The translations under genes and the position numbers were made by a program. A stretch of DNA of 64,000 bases. It comes from Ursus arctos. Its lineage: Eukaryota; Chordata; Mammalia; Carnivora; Ursidae. The stretch spans positions 4,166,501-4,230,500 of the forward strand of contig NW_026622919.1 in the NCBI RefSeq assembly GCF_023065955.2, written 5' to 3'. The notes below the pieces were generated by a model. It ran no database searches and was not told the DNA's origin. It worked only from the letters and a program-made list of their open reading frames with translations. Positions 33,361 through 44,214 of this stretch are shown here, piece by piece. The first letter of the stretch is position 1; each line of letters opens with the position of its first letter.

Positions 33361-34709
33361 GGCATTTAAAATCATTAAAAATGGGATATAAAAATGTTTA
33401 ATGGCATATCCATTTAATGCCGTGGAAACGAGTAGCAATGAGCACAGAATAAAAAGTAACAGTTATTCAACAGCACGGGAAACGTGGTTTATCAGGGCAC
33501 CGGTACTTGGTTTATTGAGAGAGGGTCTGAGACAGACTTCAGGGTCGAGACGGGCACATGCTGGAGGAGATGAGCGATGCTTGCTCCTTTCCTCTGCGGG
33601 GGTCGGGATGAGGGTGGAGGGGAAAGAGGCACTGAAGGGAAACAAGCAAGTGTTGTCTTTGAGGGCCCGCAAATAAACGGTCTGCTCCCCACACTTGCCA
33701 AGGGCTGGGTCCACTTAGACCCACTTGCATGAACCTACGTGTTTAGGCTCACGTGTGCACACGCATGCATGCATGTGTATACAAACAAGGGGGTGCGGAA
33801 GTGGCTGCTTCGAGAAGATTCATGGATGAACGGCAGAGATCTCTGGCTACCCAATCCTAGATGGCTTCCTGAAAGACGGGGCGCCCGCCCCTCTGCCAAT
33901 TTTCCCTCAAATTCCTGCACCTCTACCCCCCTTATCTAGGGAGTAAGTGTGCTCTGAGAAGCAAGAACCCCTCCCATTTCTCCAGAGATAGGTCCATGTG
34001 GCCCCCATCACGTCAGGAAGAGCACCTTTTCAACCTGGAGGGTTTCAATCCTAATAGGCCCCCGCCCCCCGCAGCTCAATGGAGCCACAGTCCCAAGGCA
34101 GTTCCTGGTCTCAGAGAAGCCGTCAGGGCTGGGGGCCAGGTGTCTGCTTTTCTGCACATCAAGGAGAGAATCAGACCTTGCAGGAAGGTGGCTGGTTTTG
34201 TCCAGAGGAGTGTAAGCCTGTCTGGGGTCTGTCTTTCGTCCTTCACTCTCCCATTAACCCGGTGGGGGGGCCCTTCCCCTGACTTTTTTTCCACTTTAGC
34301 CTCCTCTTCTGTATTGTTTTGTTTTTTTAAACCTCTGTGCCCGGCTCCCATTATGGAAAGTGCTGTTTATGTCCAGGGCCCCTTAAAAAGGCAGCTAACG
34401 GCTCCCTGGCTGCGGTCCTCTCTGCTTGTTTCCCTGGCAACCGGAGGCAGGGAAAACAGAACCTGTCAGATGGAAAATGTCAGTTACAGCAGATCTGGGG
34501 AGAGGAAAGAAGAGGTGGGGCCGAGGGAGGGGAGAGGGGAGGAGGGGAGGGGGAAGGGAGGGAGAGCTGGAGGGGACCTCGGGGCTCACCCTGCCGCCAC
34601 CCCAGGCGGGTGCCGGGGCCCAGGCCAGCTAGTGGGCAGAGAGGCTGACTTCTGAAGTGAGGGGGCTGCCCCCCCCCAGCAGGAGCCTTGGAGCTGTGGG
34701 GAGGAGGGG
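33361..34709. other. Unique sequence with purine tract, no supported gene
   Basis: The left end (33362-33500) is AT-rich (aaaatcattaaaaatggg, atttaatgccg) and could be a short conserved element. A G/A-rich tract at 34520-34568 contains many G3-G5 runs and could fold as a G-quadruplex. No exon is supported. Confidence 0.45.
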
Positions 34710-35160
34710 GCTGCCTCCAAACAGGATTAGCGGGATGGTGCTGGAGGCCGCCATCCCTGCCCTGCCCAGCTGATTATCACATTGTTTCAGAGGTAATTTG
34801 GTGGCTTTGAGCACGGAGCAATGCATCCTAGAATCCCCTGCAGCCGCCCGTTTGAAGCTCAGTCTGGGCAGGAGAACAGGGAGGTTCAAGGGAGAAAAAG
34901 GTTTCAAATCTTGGCCATCCAAAGACCCTGGAATCCGCTCCGTCTGCCCTCTGTATTGAATCCCGTCCATGCTTTATATCAACTGATCAATGCCTCTGCC
35001 GAAAAGAGGAACTGCCCTTTAAAACGGTTGGGGAAGCGGTTCAGGGGGAGTGTTAATATTAATCAAAACAGGCCCCTCTCAGAAGGACAGCGGGGAAGTG
35101 GAAACAAAAGAAGGAGGTTTGCTGAACAGCCTAGAATATTAGGGCGGGAGAAGCAATCAG
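34710..35160. promoter_or_regulatory. Putative conserved noncoding element
   Basis: The sequence is repeat-free and of mixed composition, with cagctgattatcacattgtt, gaggtaatttggtgg, tttatatcaactgatcaatg, gagtgttaatattaatcaaa acagg and cctagaatattaggg. The combination of E-box, GATA-like and homeodomain cores over about 450 bases resembles a developmental enhancer, but only comparison between species could show it. Confidence 0.4.
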
Positions 35161-35179
35161 TTAATGGGACTGGATGCCA

Positions 35180-35275
35180 ATGAGGTGTGTGGGGGCTCCT
35201 GAGAGTAGGGAGAGCGCGTGAGAGTGCGTGTGAGCACTAGTGCGTGTGTGAGTGTGTGAGAGTGTGTGGGTGGTG
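35180..35275. repeat. Degenerate GT/GAGT-rich repeat
   Basis: Alternating gtgagagtgcgtgtgagc and gtgtgtgagtgtgtgagagt units with point interruptions: an aged simple repeat. Confidence 0.75.
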
Positions 35276-36199
35276 GGCATGCGCCGTCTGCACCTCCTGC
35301 TGCCGTCCTCAGAAATTCCTGGAGCCTCCCCAATATCCTGATTTCCCAGGAGAAGCTCCGCCACGTCCCTGGGGCCAGTGGACCCAGAGAGAGAGGGGGC
35401 AGGACAGTCTGCTGCCCCAACTGGACACTTGCCTTGCTGTTCAGATGGTATTCATTTAAAATAAAAAACAGCTGGGGTGGGGTGGCGGGCTCAAAAGAAG
35501 GAGGAGCCAGGACTGGTTTCTGTTCATTCCGAGAAGCTTAAGTCCCCCCACACAAGGGGTCCAGGAAGGGGCAGAGGAGTCTCCGCGTCTTGTGCTGGGT
35601 TATCTGGGGGAGTCCCCGGGAGTCTCTGTCCGTGAGCCTGGACACCGGAAGTACCGGGGATGTCCTGCTTCAAGGATGTCCCGCACCCCAGGTGCCTCTG
35701 GCTGAACCGACATCGCCTTCTGGCCCAAGGAATGCAGTGCGTCCTTGAGCCCTGGTTGAGTACAGGTGCAAGGGCAGCACGTGACCCTTTAATGCCTGGT
35801 CCTGCATAAGCACCTCGCCAACAAAACTTCCCAATATAAGATAAAAAAACCACAGCAACGCAACAATGACATGACCAGACACGACTGACCCCCAGACTTG
35901 CCCACTGCATTATTTGCTCTAAAGAGTCCGGCTTCAGGCAACAGCAGGGAGAAAAGGGAAATCAGCTATTTTCCGTGTTCTCTCACTGTAACCTCTCTCC
36001 CCGGGGTTGGCTGGGCGGGCACCCGGCTCCTTTCTTCTATCTATTTCCAGGGTGTGCGGGGACACGTCTAGGTGACTGTCCAGTCCACGTGGTCCCTGAA
36101 GGTCGAGGAGGAAGCAGGTCTGCCAGTGACAGTGTAAATCACGGCTCCACGCGCCTCCCTGCGCGTGCCTCACTTAAAGACCATATGGACCTTCTCGTC
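35276..36199. other. Unique sequence, no supported gene
   Basis: It is GC-rich at first and becomes mixed after 35780 (taatgcctggtcctgcat, then aatataagataaaaaaacc). No repeat or exon is recognised. Confidence 0.45.
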
Positions 36200-36620
36200 G
36201 GGCGGGCACAGACCTAAATTATGACATTTTCCGTCTTGATTGACAATTCCCTTCCCCTGGACGTTGGGGAACGGCCCGGCTATATTACATCTTGTACAAT
36301 GAAACGAAGGAAATAAAAAGGGGGTCATTATTTTAGGAATATGGTCTCTGGCGGTTGGCTAAGGACGTAATCTTTATTCCCACTGCTCCTGCGTTTTATT
36401 ATTTTATTAAGAGTTAACTCTCGATTATCCTCATGTGAGCCAAAGAGATGATTTTATTCCCACAGCTGTTAGGGCTTATCATTTTATTATTATTGGTTTG
36501 GGTTTGTCCCCGGGCTCCATTCTGGGCTGAAAAACAGTCATGATTTCTCACGTGTTTTGCGAGCACCTCTTTTGAATTATGTGCAATAAATGCTTATAAT
36601 TTCAATATCACTTCTTCTTC
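36200..36620. promoter_or_regulatory. Strong putative conserved element with duplicated internal module
   Basis: This is an AT-rich island of about 420 bases with no known repeat. TGATTGACA at 36237-36245 is a PBX/MEIS-type composite motif. A 40-bp module at 36371-36410 recurs at 36451-36490 with an offset of exactly 80 bases and about 30/40 identity. Both copies contain TTTATTCCCAC.GCT followed by ATTTTATTA. Other cores: gagttaactc, gattatcctc (GATA/OTX-like), ctgttagggcttatc. Enhancer function is inference. Confidence 0.48.
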
Positions 36621-36634
36621 TGGGGTGGGTGGCT

Positions 36635-37330
36635 ATTTCTTTTTTTATTGGGGTAAAAAACATTACGCAAAATCACCGTTTTAACTATTTTAAGCATAAT
36701 TCAGTGGTATCTTAGTACACTCACGACGTGGTGTGGCCATCGCCACGATCCAATCACAGACATTTTCACCCCCTCAGAAGGAAACCCCACCCTAAGCAGA
36801 TATACCCCATCTGTCTCGCTCTGGTCCCTGCGACCATCCATGTGCTTTCTGTCTCCATACAATTTCCCAACCTGGACCCTTCACGTCGAAGGGATGGTGT
36901 AACATGTGGCCTTTGGGGTTTGGCTTCTTATTTCCCTTAATGGAGCCAAGGTCCCTCTATGTGGCAGCATGTACCAGGACTCCGTTCTTTCCATGGCTGA
37001 AATAACACTCCGGCATATGGACTCACCACGCTCTGTCCATGCTTTCGTGGACAGACCTTTGGGTCGCTTCCATCTTGGGCTGCTGTAAATAGTGCCACTG
37101 TGAACATCTGTAGTCAAGGGTTTTTTGAACACCAATTTTCAATTCTTGGGGTATATTTCTAGGAGTGGGAATTGCTGGGCCATACGGTAGTTCTGCGGTT
37201 AGCTCATGAGAGCCGCCAGATTGGTTTTGCCCGTGGCTGCACCCCCTTACGTCCCCAGCAGCTGGTAGGAGGGTTCCAGTTCTCCACGTCCTCTCCTACC
37301 CTCGTCAACTGATGTTTCTTTCAGTCGGCC
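36635..37330 (-). mobile_element. L1 (old L1M type) 3' end, antisense
   Basis: The order ttttattggggtaaaaaac, aattcagtggtatcttag, acattttcaccccctcag, ttggggtttggcttctta, ggctgaaataacactcc, ttgggctgctgtaaatag and ggagtgggaattgctgggcc is the antisense L1M 3' end. It is less CpG-altered than the copies at 7.1 and 14.5 kb. Confidence 0.9.
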
Positions 37331-38059
37331 TTCTTTGTATCAATGGAAAAAACAGTATTTCAAGGTCAAGTTCTTGCCTTTGACCTTGGTGCTGTGGCAT
37401 CATTCTGCAGTGCCACACAGTGGAGCAGGGGGCAGTGTTAGTGCCGCCGTGTCTCCTGACCCGGGAGCTGGGTGTCGTGGGAAACCCACAGAGGCATTCC
37501 CACCGGGGCCATTGCCGGGCAGGGGATCCTTTGGCAGGGTCGGTGTGGCGGGGCCGGGGGATGGTTGGGCTTTGGAGAAGAACTTCGGTCTGCTGTTAGG
37601 TGCGTGGCCTGCCAGGGCCAACCTCTTACAGTGATGTAGCAGACCCTGTTGGTGCTCCCCCCCCCCCAGAGCCCCATGACATTGACTTCTGTTTGTTCTT
37701 GCACCTGGACTCCCTGCCTGAGTCAGGGTCCCTCTAGGTAGAGGGGCAGGCTAGACGTGGTGACTGAGGGTGCACAGGGAGTTGGTGGATAACCTTGCAG
37801 CCTCCCGGACAGGTCACTCTGTCTCCTGGAATCTGCTGTTGGGCTGGAGCTCCATTTGCCTTTGGTAATAACTGTATGAACCAGGTATGAATATTGGCTG
37901 CCTCCGGTCCCCACATCCCCTCCCCATTCCCCATTGGTGCTTCTTGTGCTCCCCTCTTGATTAAATGTCTTGCACTCAGATCCTGGCCTCAGAGTCCCCT
38001 CCCTGCGGACCCCACCACGACCGGCAGTTCTCTTTCTATCTCTATGGATTTCCATCTCC
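37331..38059. other. Unique sequence with a CTCF-like string
   Basis: GGAGCAGGGGGCA at 37422-37434 agrees with 11 of 13 positions of the CTCF core as I remember it. A C12 run lies near 37657-37668. No gene is supported. Confidence 0.4.
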
Positions 38060-38112
38060 TGAACTGACTCAGTGCTGGGCATACGGCGAGCTCTCAGTGG
38101 GTATCAGCAGTC
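38060..38112 (-). mobile_element. MIR/L2 terminal fragment (weak)
   Basis: actcagtgctgggcatacgg cgagctctcagtgggtatc resembles the shared MIR/L2 terminal segment (gcctggcacatagtaggtgctc). Direction is uncertain. Confidence 0.4.
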
Positions 38113-38124
38113 CTCGTCACTCTT

Positions 38125-38300
38125 AATGTTGGTAGATGCGGTTTGTAATTATCAGTCTGTTTTGAGGGGCTGTCTCCCCGTGGAGGGAAGTGAACTGGAA
38201 ACAAATATGGAGGCAGCTTAATTTTAGCACAGTATTCTTATCCTATTAACAGGGATCAGCAAGGCACGTGATACAGAATCCTGGGTGTTTATCTCGCGGC
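38125..38300. promoter_or_regulatory. Putative conserved noncoding element
   Basis: gtttgtaattatcagtctg, gcagcttaattttagcac, ttatcctattaacaggg and gtgtttatctcgcgg form a repeat-free AT-leaning island. Regulatory meaning is speculative. Confidence 0.35.
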
Positions 38301-39348
38301 GACAGCACCCAACTTTCACAGAGGTTTGAGTTCCTCTCCGAAAGGCATTTTTTCGAGACTTGAGTCACAGATGAGCAGACTTCCCCTTTGAGTATCCCCC
38401 CTCAGGTGGGGTGGGGAGGGCCATTGGTGCATAATGCTGCTCTAGAAGCAAAAATTGGCTTTAGATAATCCCTAAAGCAGCTTATCAGCCATGGAAAATC
38501 GAGAGGTGGCCATGCTTATTTATTCCCACCCTGATGGGGACAATCATGGGGGAGGGGGTGGGCTGAAACCTGATGAGGGAGAACAGTAGCATCTGGAAGA
38601 GTAAGGGGTGCTCAGCTCTGGAGTGGGTGGCTTCCAGCTGGAGCCGAGTGAGGGAACAGCCTCCTGTTCTCAACCCCCCTCGCTCACTCTCTACCCTTCC
38701 TTCAGAGTAACAAGTGGTTGTCTTTGGACCAAGTTTTTGGTACTGGCTCTTTTGGGGGGTGGGCTTCTCCAAGAGGATGGGGCAGGTGGAAGGAGGGCCG
38801 AGGACAGGGGCTCCTGAGAAATGGATGGGCGGCCCAAGCTGGCCTGCAGTCCCCTTGTGACCCTCTCCTTGCCATCCGCTGGCACGTGCTCAGGCGTACT
38901 CAGCCATCATCCTGGGCAAACAGAAGGAGGATCGAGTTTCTACCTGTGCGGGCTTTCCACCTCCTAAATCCTCTAGTGCCGAAAAACTTGGAGCCCCTGC
39001 CTCCTAGACCCGTCTTTCTTTTCATCGCTGTGCATTGACGCCTTCCACAGTAAGACCAAGAACCTGGGTCCCCTGTGCACCCCCCTCCTGGTGCTCCAGC
39101 TGACTCTGCCCCAGTGTGGGGCCTCTGCTCTGCCCATCTGCGGGTCATGTCTCAGCGCTGCCTGCCCCCGCCGCTCAGCATTATCCCCTACCCCAGCAGG
39201 CAAGGAGTGCAGTGTGTGTTGAGGAAGGAGGAGGACTGGCATGTAGGGCTGGGTCAGCAGGCGGGTGGTGGAGGGAACTCTAAAATGCCTAGACTCCTGC
39301 CCGTTCAGAGTGCTCCCAGTTCTCCCGAACTTCTGTGTGCAGATTGCG
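38301..39348. other. Unique GC-rich sequence, no supported gene
   Basis: A ctaaagcagcttatcagcc spot near 38470 is slightly AT-rich. The rest has no repeat, and open frames on both strands lack splice context. Confidence 0.45.
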
Positions 39349-39561
39349 CTGAATGCATCTTTATTTATTTATCGATTTATTTGAGAGAGAGAGAAATCAA
39401 GAGACAGAGCATGAGTAGGGGGAGGGGCTGAGGGAGAAGCAGACTCCCTGCTAAGCAGGGAGCCTGACTCGGGGCTCGATCCCAGGACCCCAGGATCATG
39501 ACTTGAGTTGAAGACAGGCGCTTCACCGACAGAGCCACTCAGGCGTCCCTGAATGCACCTT
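39349..39561 (-). mobile_element. SINEC with 13-bp target duplication
   Basis: Duplications ctgaatgcatctt (39349-39361) and ctgaatgcacctt (39549-39561) flank a SINE with aaatcaagagacagagcatg middle and a gagccactcaggcgtccc head. It belongs to an older, general caniform subfamily. Confidence 0.95.
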
Positions 39562-39649
39562 AAAACCCAGGAATCCAGACTCCTGCCCGCTGACCCTCCC
39601 AAGTGCCCGGGTCTGCAGCCGCCCTGGCTGTCCACAGCTTGCCACCAGT

Positions 39650-40020
39650 CTGCTCATGCAGGCTGGGAATATGATGTTCGGGACGGTGGAGGTGAATTTT
39701 TCTGCACACTTTCCCTGAGTTCTTTATATAAATACCCGCTCCCTGGCCATTGCCCACTCCATCATAGAGACCCATCAAATGAACCAGCCGAGTCCATAAA
39801 TTATTGCACAACCATTGCAAACAATAAAGGCAATTTTACTTACTGAACCATTAAATTTACATACTTAAATTAGACCCAACCAGACGTCGCATGGGGGTGT
39901 CTTGGGGCCAGCACGCGATGAGTTTCAGGAAGTGCTCTCTGGCGGCCCCACCCCTCGCATGAAATTAACGAGATGCTTCAGCCTAATCATCCTTACAATC
40001 ATGTCTTTATTTAGGTACTT
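39650..40020. promoter_or_regulatory. Putative conserved noncoding element
   Basis: ctttatataaatacccgc (TATA-like), gtccataaattattgcac, attgcaaacaataaaggc, accattaaatttacatac and gaaattaacgagatgc lie in a repeat-free, AT-rich island. The TATA-like string has no other promoter support, so enhancer or chance are the alternatives. Confidence 0.38.
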
Positions 40021-40539
40021 AGCTGGGTTTGACCTGCTGCCGTGGAGTCACCCTTGTGCCCTGGGCTGTCCAGACAGCCAGCGAGAGGTCAGCAGGAGGC
40101 CGGTGGGCGGCCGAAAGGCTGCTCTGGCCCAGGACGCGTCCTTGGCGGATCTTGCCTCTGCCTCCAGGATTTATGGAGGCTTGCCTATGCTTCTCTCTGA
40201 TCTGGAGATCAGAGCCAACATCTGGGAGACACACGGTGCCCCCGAGGTGGTCTCCCTTGACCCCCACGTTGAATCTGACATGGAGCCTGACCCATTACAT
40301 CTTTTAAATATTTCTTGGATCTCTGCCTCTTTTCCATTCCTAACACCAGTGTCCAAGTTCAGGCACCAAACTTTGTCCCTTTGGTGTTAATTCAACTCCA
40401 AGCCCTGGCTGTCGGAACAGTTGATGGAAAATCTGAATCTGACCTCATCTACCCCAACTCGGAGCCCTTTGGTGGGGCCCTATTGTCTCCAGGCGAAAGG
40501 TGGATGCCTGGGTGTGGCATTCATGGTCCCCCTGCCCAT
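40021..40539. other. Unique sequence, no supported gene
   Basis: A 162-codon plus frame (39902-40390) spans this area but lacks domain-like composition. No repeat is recognised before the L2-like stretch. Confidence 0.4.
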
Positions 40540-40840
40540 CCATCCCCCCGTCATCAACCCTTCCAACTTTGTCTCCTGTCACTCCCTGCCTTGACCTTTA
40601 AAGTCCACTGAAACCAAACTGCCCAGGCCACCCCCCGCCCACCACTGCATACCCCCCACAGTTAACTTTGCCACGTGCATCGGAGACTAGCTTATATAAC
40701 TAAGGCCCTGGCCCAGAACGTCCTTCCCACCTCTACTTTCTTGTACACCTGTAATTCATCCTTCTAAACAGCCAAGGCATCAGCTCGCCATTTCCTCCAG
40801 GTGCATTTCCAAATCCTCAGGTTGGGCTCAATGCTCCCAG
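40540..40840 (+). mobile_element. L2-like LINE fragment
   Basis: Pyrimidine-rich sequence with cctggcccagaacgtccttc ccacc, tgtaattcatccttctaa and cgccatttcctccagg follows the L2 3' region (a gcctggaacg / cacctcctccagg pattern). Boundaries are soft. Confidence 0.5.
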
Positions 40841-41004
40841 GGAGCTCATGGGCCTCCTGTCACTCACCCACGTATTCAGAACAACCGGTTAATATGCCTA
40901 CCAAGGGGTGGCGTCCCTATCTCTGCACCCTCAGCACCCAGCAGAGTCCAGCAGGCAGGGATGCTCCAGAAAGTCTGCCAGGCAACTCCTTCCCAGACAC
41001 CCGC

Positions 41005-41652
41005 CCTCCTTGCACCTGCACGCCCTGCGGCTCTCCTTGCACCTGCATGCCCTGTGGCCCTCCTTGCACCTGCACGCCCTGCGGCCCTCCTTGCACCCGC
41101 ACGTCCTGCGGCCCTCCTTGCACCTGCACGCCCTGCGGCCCTCCTTGCACCTGCACGCCCTGTGGCCGTCCCTGCACCTGCACGCCCTGCGGCCCTCCTT
41201 GCACCCGCACGTCCTGCGGCCCTCCTTGCACCCGCACGTCCTGCGGCCCTCCTTGCACCCGCACGCCCTGCGGCCTTCCTTGCACCCGCACGCCCTGCGG
41301 CCCTCCTTGCACCCGCACGCCCTGCGGCCCTCCTTGCACCCGCACGCCCTGCGGCCCTCCTTGCACCCGCACGTCCTGCGGCCCTCCTTGCACCCGCACG
41401 CCCTGCGGCCCTCCTTGCACCCGCACGCCCTGCGGCCCTCCTTGCACCTGCACGCCCTGCGGCCATCCCTGCACCTGCACGCCCTGCGGCCCTCCCTGCA
41501 CCTGCACGCCCTGCGGCCCTCCCTGCACCTGCACGCCCTGCGGCCCTCCCTGCACCTGCACGCCCTGCGGCCCTCCCTGCACCTGCACGCCCTGCGGCCC
41601 TCCTTGCACCTGCACGCCCTGCGGCCCTCGTTGCACCCACACACTCTGCGGC
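41005..41652. repeat. 27-bp minisatellite, 24 copies
   Basis: Twenty-four consecutive 27-bp units (ccctccttgcac + ctgcacgccctgcgg) have no length change. Variants are grouped: units 8-16 mostly carry cccgcac in place of cctgcac, units 18-22 carry ccctgc in place of ccttgc, and units 4, 8, 9 and 14 carry acgtcc. Because 27 is divisible by three, several frames on both strands stay open for more than 230 codons. These frames are artefacts of the period. The array is GC-rich with at least one CpG per unit. Confidence 0.97.
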
Positions 41653-42289
41653 CCTCGGCCCTAGGATGGACTCACTCTTCCTTTGTGCACGAGTCAGACC
41701 CAGGATGACGCTGATGGAGAGATGCTCGCATGGTCGCAGGGCAGGTACCCAGATGCTTTTTCAGACAGTGGTGGAAATTGGGTTCTAGTTGTAGGGGGCC
41801 TGGAAAACATCCAGAAGCCATCAGGAAGTTCCTCGGCTCAGCCGTACCTCTCCTTGGTGTGCGCCAACTGGTCCTTCTGAGAAGTGGCCCAGAACGGATG
41901 TGTGCATCAAATGTGCAGGGGAGGGGAGGTTTGAACATCACCTGGGGGGACACCCACAATCTGCTCCCTGCTGAGGTCATCCTCGTTCCCTTCCAAAAGG
42001 GTTCGGGGGGCCCTGACTACCTCTGTCTATCCTCAAGCTCATCACTGCATAGCTTCGTAAAGCGGAGTGCGTCTCTACTCATTCTTGTCTGAGCATCAGG
42101 CTTGGAAAACAGACAGTCCCCCAACGGCGCTGCTTTGCGAAGATGTTGGTGTGTGCACCATGCCCACCCCCCATGAGGCCGGGCGCATCCGGTCCCTGCG
42201 CAGGGGCCCGGCCTTCTCTTCTGCGCCCCATCTGTCTTCCCCACGCCCAGGCCAGGTCTCTGCCTGGAGCGCGTCTGGCCTATCATGCA
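41653..42289. other. Unique sequence, no supported gene
   Basis: It follows the minisatellite without any repeat of recognised type. Two plus frames at 41683-42092 are short and unsupported. Confidence 0.45.
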
Positions 42290-42655
42290 GGCCTCACGGA
42301 AGTATAACGCAAGCTACAGCTGCAATTTTAAATTTTCTAGTAACCACGTTCAACAAGGAAAAAGAAAGAGGCGAAATTGAATTTAACAATCCGCTGTGTT
42401 TAACCCAGTACAACCCGAGCACCGCCATCTCAACATGTCGTCAGCATAAAACTTGCTGATATTTAGCTTTTGTTTTTGTGCGGAGCTTTTGAAATCGGTT
42501 TGCATCTCCCATCACAGCCCCTCTCGTTTGCAACGGTTTTGTTCTGAGCATTCAGGGGCCACGTGTGGCTGGTGGCCACCTAATTGGACAGTGCAGATGT
42601 TCCCGGCTGACATCAGAGAACGTCTTTGTGGAAGTGAGTGTCCTGAATTCTGTCG
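42290..42655. mobile_element. Ancient dispersed DNA-transposon-like repeat
   Basis: gcaattttaaattttctagt aaccacg, gaaagaggcgaaattgaatt, acccagtacaacc, atctcaacatgtcgtcagc, ggggccacgtgtggctggtg gcc and aattggacagtgcagatg follow, in order, a common mammalian fossil (ttaaattttctagtagcc ... ccacatgtggctagtggc ... attggacagcgcag). I recall the sequence but not the family name with certainty. Confidence 0.65.
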
Positions 42656-42660
42656 CTTGC

Positions 42661-43020
42661 CAGTCCTCCAATTAGCCGGGCAGGGGGAGGCAGGAGCCGG
42701 CCGGCCTTAGCCGGCCCCCACCGAGCAATACGCCGACTCCCAGCAGGAGAGGGAGGACCGGGCAGCTTCACAGACGCTGTTGAGACTAACACAGCCTCGG
42801 CAAAGGCATCGAGCTCCCGTTACTTATCAGCTCTGGGGGGCACGCAGAAACGTCCAAATCAGGGCTGCGTCCACGCTGCTGCCGAGGACGAGGGGGAGGA
42901 GGCGGGCTCCGGGCCCCGGGGCCCGGGGGGAGCAGGCCCAGAATGCCACGGGGCCGTGCCCGGCATAATGAAGCGGAGGCTCGCACGGAGCGTGATGCAG
43001 GCCGCGGGTTTCCCAGGCAG
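42661..43020. promoter_or_regulatory. CpG-island-like segment, left half
   Basis: I counted about 31 CpG in 360 bases at roughly 65% GC, giving an observed/expected near 0.8 by hand. There is no repeat inside. It could be a CpG island, such as an alternative or orphan promoter, or a poised regulatory element. No TSS motif or exon is evident. Confidence 0.5.
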
Positions 43021-43195
43021 CGCCATGGGCACTCACAGCACCGTGATTAATGGCTGGATACCCCGGTGTGAAAACCATTTAAAAGATGGCATTTTTGTCA
43101 CGGACAGTGTTCCACATATAGTAAAGGTCATACATGATAAGAGTGTTATCCGTATTTCTTGGGCAAACACGCTTAACCTTGTAGAGCACGATTCC
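43015..43195. promoter_or_regulatory. AT-rich putative conserved core between CpG-rich flanks
   Basis: accgtgattaatggctgg, gaaaaccatttaaaagatgg, ccacatatagtaaaggtc and gataagagtgttatccg lie between two CpG-rich stretches. It is repeat-free. The CpG-rich/AT-rich/CpG-rich arrangement resembles conserved developmental elements, but that is inference. Confidence 0.42.
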
Positions 43196-43400
43196 TCGGC
43201 GGATCAGCGATCCGTCTCTCGCACTTCAGAAGGGCCGAGGGCGCCGATTCTCTGCCAAAGGGATGAAGGAGCACGGCCCGCACCACGCAGGGGCCGCAGA
43301 CAATACGCTGAATGGGCCGCCGGCCTCTCGCGGTGGAGCCGGGCACAGGGAACGAGGCCCCACAGCCTGCGAAAAGCTGCCGCGTGGAGGAGCTTCTTCT
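43196..43400. promoter_or_regulatory. CpG-island-like segment, right half
   Basis: About 21 CpG in 205 bases, including ggcggatcagcgatccgtc and cgccggcctctcgcgg. It continues the CpG density of 42661-43020 beyond the AT-rich core. Confidence 0.45.
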
Positions 43401-44214
43401 GAACATGGGCAGCTGCTCTCGCCAGCTTTGAGTTCCCAGGATGGCCCTGGGAGGGGGGTGCAAGCCCCCCCCCCCCCAGCGGGCTGGGGCTGTGTGGGGA
43501 GGGAGAAGTGCTCATCTCCAGCCTCAGACGCCCAGGCTGGTGCTGGGTCCTCTGTCGTCATGGCCTCTGCGGGAATCCAGAAAGGGCTCCATCCACCTGG
43601 AAAAGGGGGTTGAGTGACAGTGGCTGAGGCCGTGGATGGCGATGACTGGACACCTGGTCCACCCGCACAGGGCAGAACCCCAGGCTGGGGAGCACCCTGA
43701 GTGGGGAGCTGCGGGAAACACCATGAAAGAAAGCCAAGCCTCCATCTCCGTAACTCACGGTGTGAGTCCGATGAGCCATGATCCCCGGAGGGTGGCTCGC
43801 CTCCCGGGACTCGTGTAAAGGAGCACAGGGTGGTGGCTGCAGGCCGTAACCTTGGCTGTGAGAGTGAGCAGCGGGCTCTGTTCCTGACGTCTGGGCCGTG
43901 TCCTTCTTGCACGCCGCCCACTCGCGGCCACCGCTGTCGCACACGCGGCATTGGGCACCCGTCATAGCCTCCTCCCTGCCATCCCTGCCTCCGTAGCTGG
44001 TGGCTTCCTGTCTGTTCTCCAACTTGAACCAGGGTCCAAAAACGTCATGCGATCACAACTCCCTCCTGCTCCCAGTCCCAGTGAAGGGGGATAGCCTCTC
44101 AATCCAGCAGGAAGTCGCTACGCCTGACGTGGCTCTGAGATCCTGGTGTGCTGATAAATGTGGGACCACCGGCTCTCCGGAAAACAAACGCGTGTGCACG
44201 TGTGTGTGTTTATC
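43401..44214. other. Unique sequence with a C-run, no supported gene
   Basis: A C14 run lies at 43465-43478. Minus-strand frames of 150-240 codons overlap each other without splice or domain support. Confidence 0.45.

Noticed and set aside
39725..39745. TATA-box-like tttatataaatac as a core promoter
   Set aside because: No initiator, CpG or exon context supports it; it lies in a generally AT-rich island.
40801..41664. 287-codon plus-strand frame (cysteine/proline-rich repeats), with equally long frames on both strands
   Set aside because: The frames are produced by a 27-bp tandem repeat whose period is a multiple of three; at least five frames are open at once, which no real gene explains.
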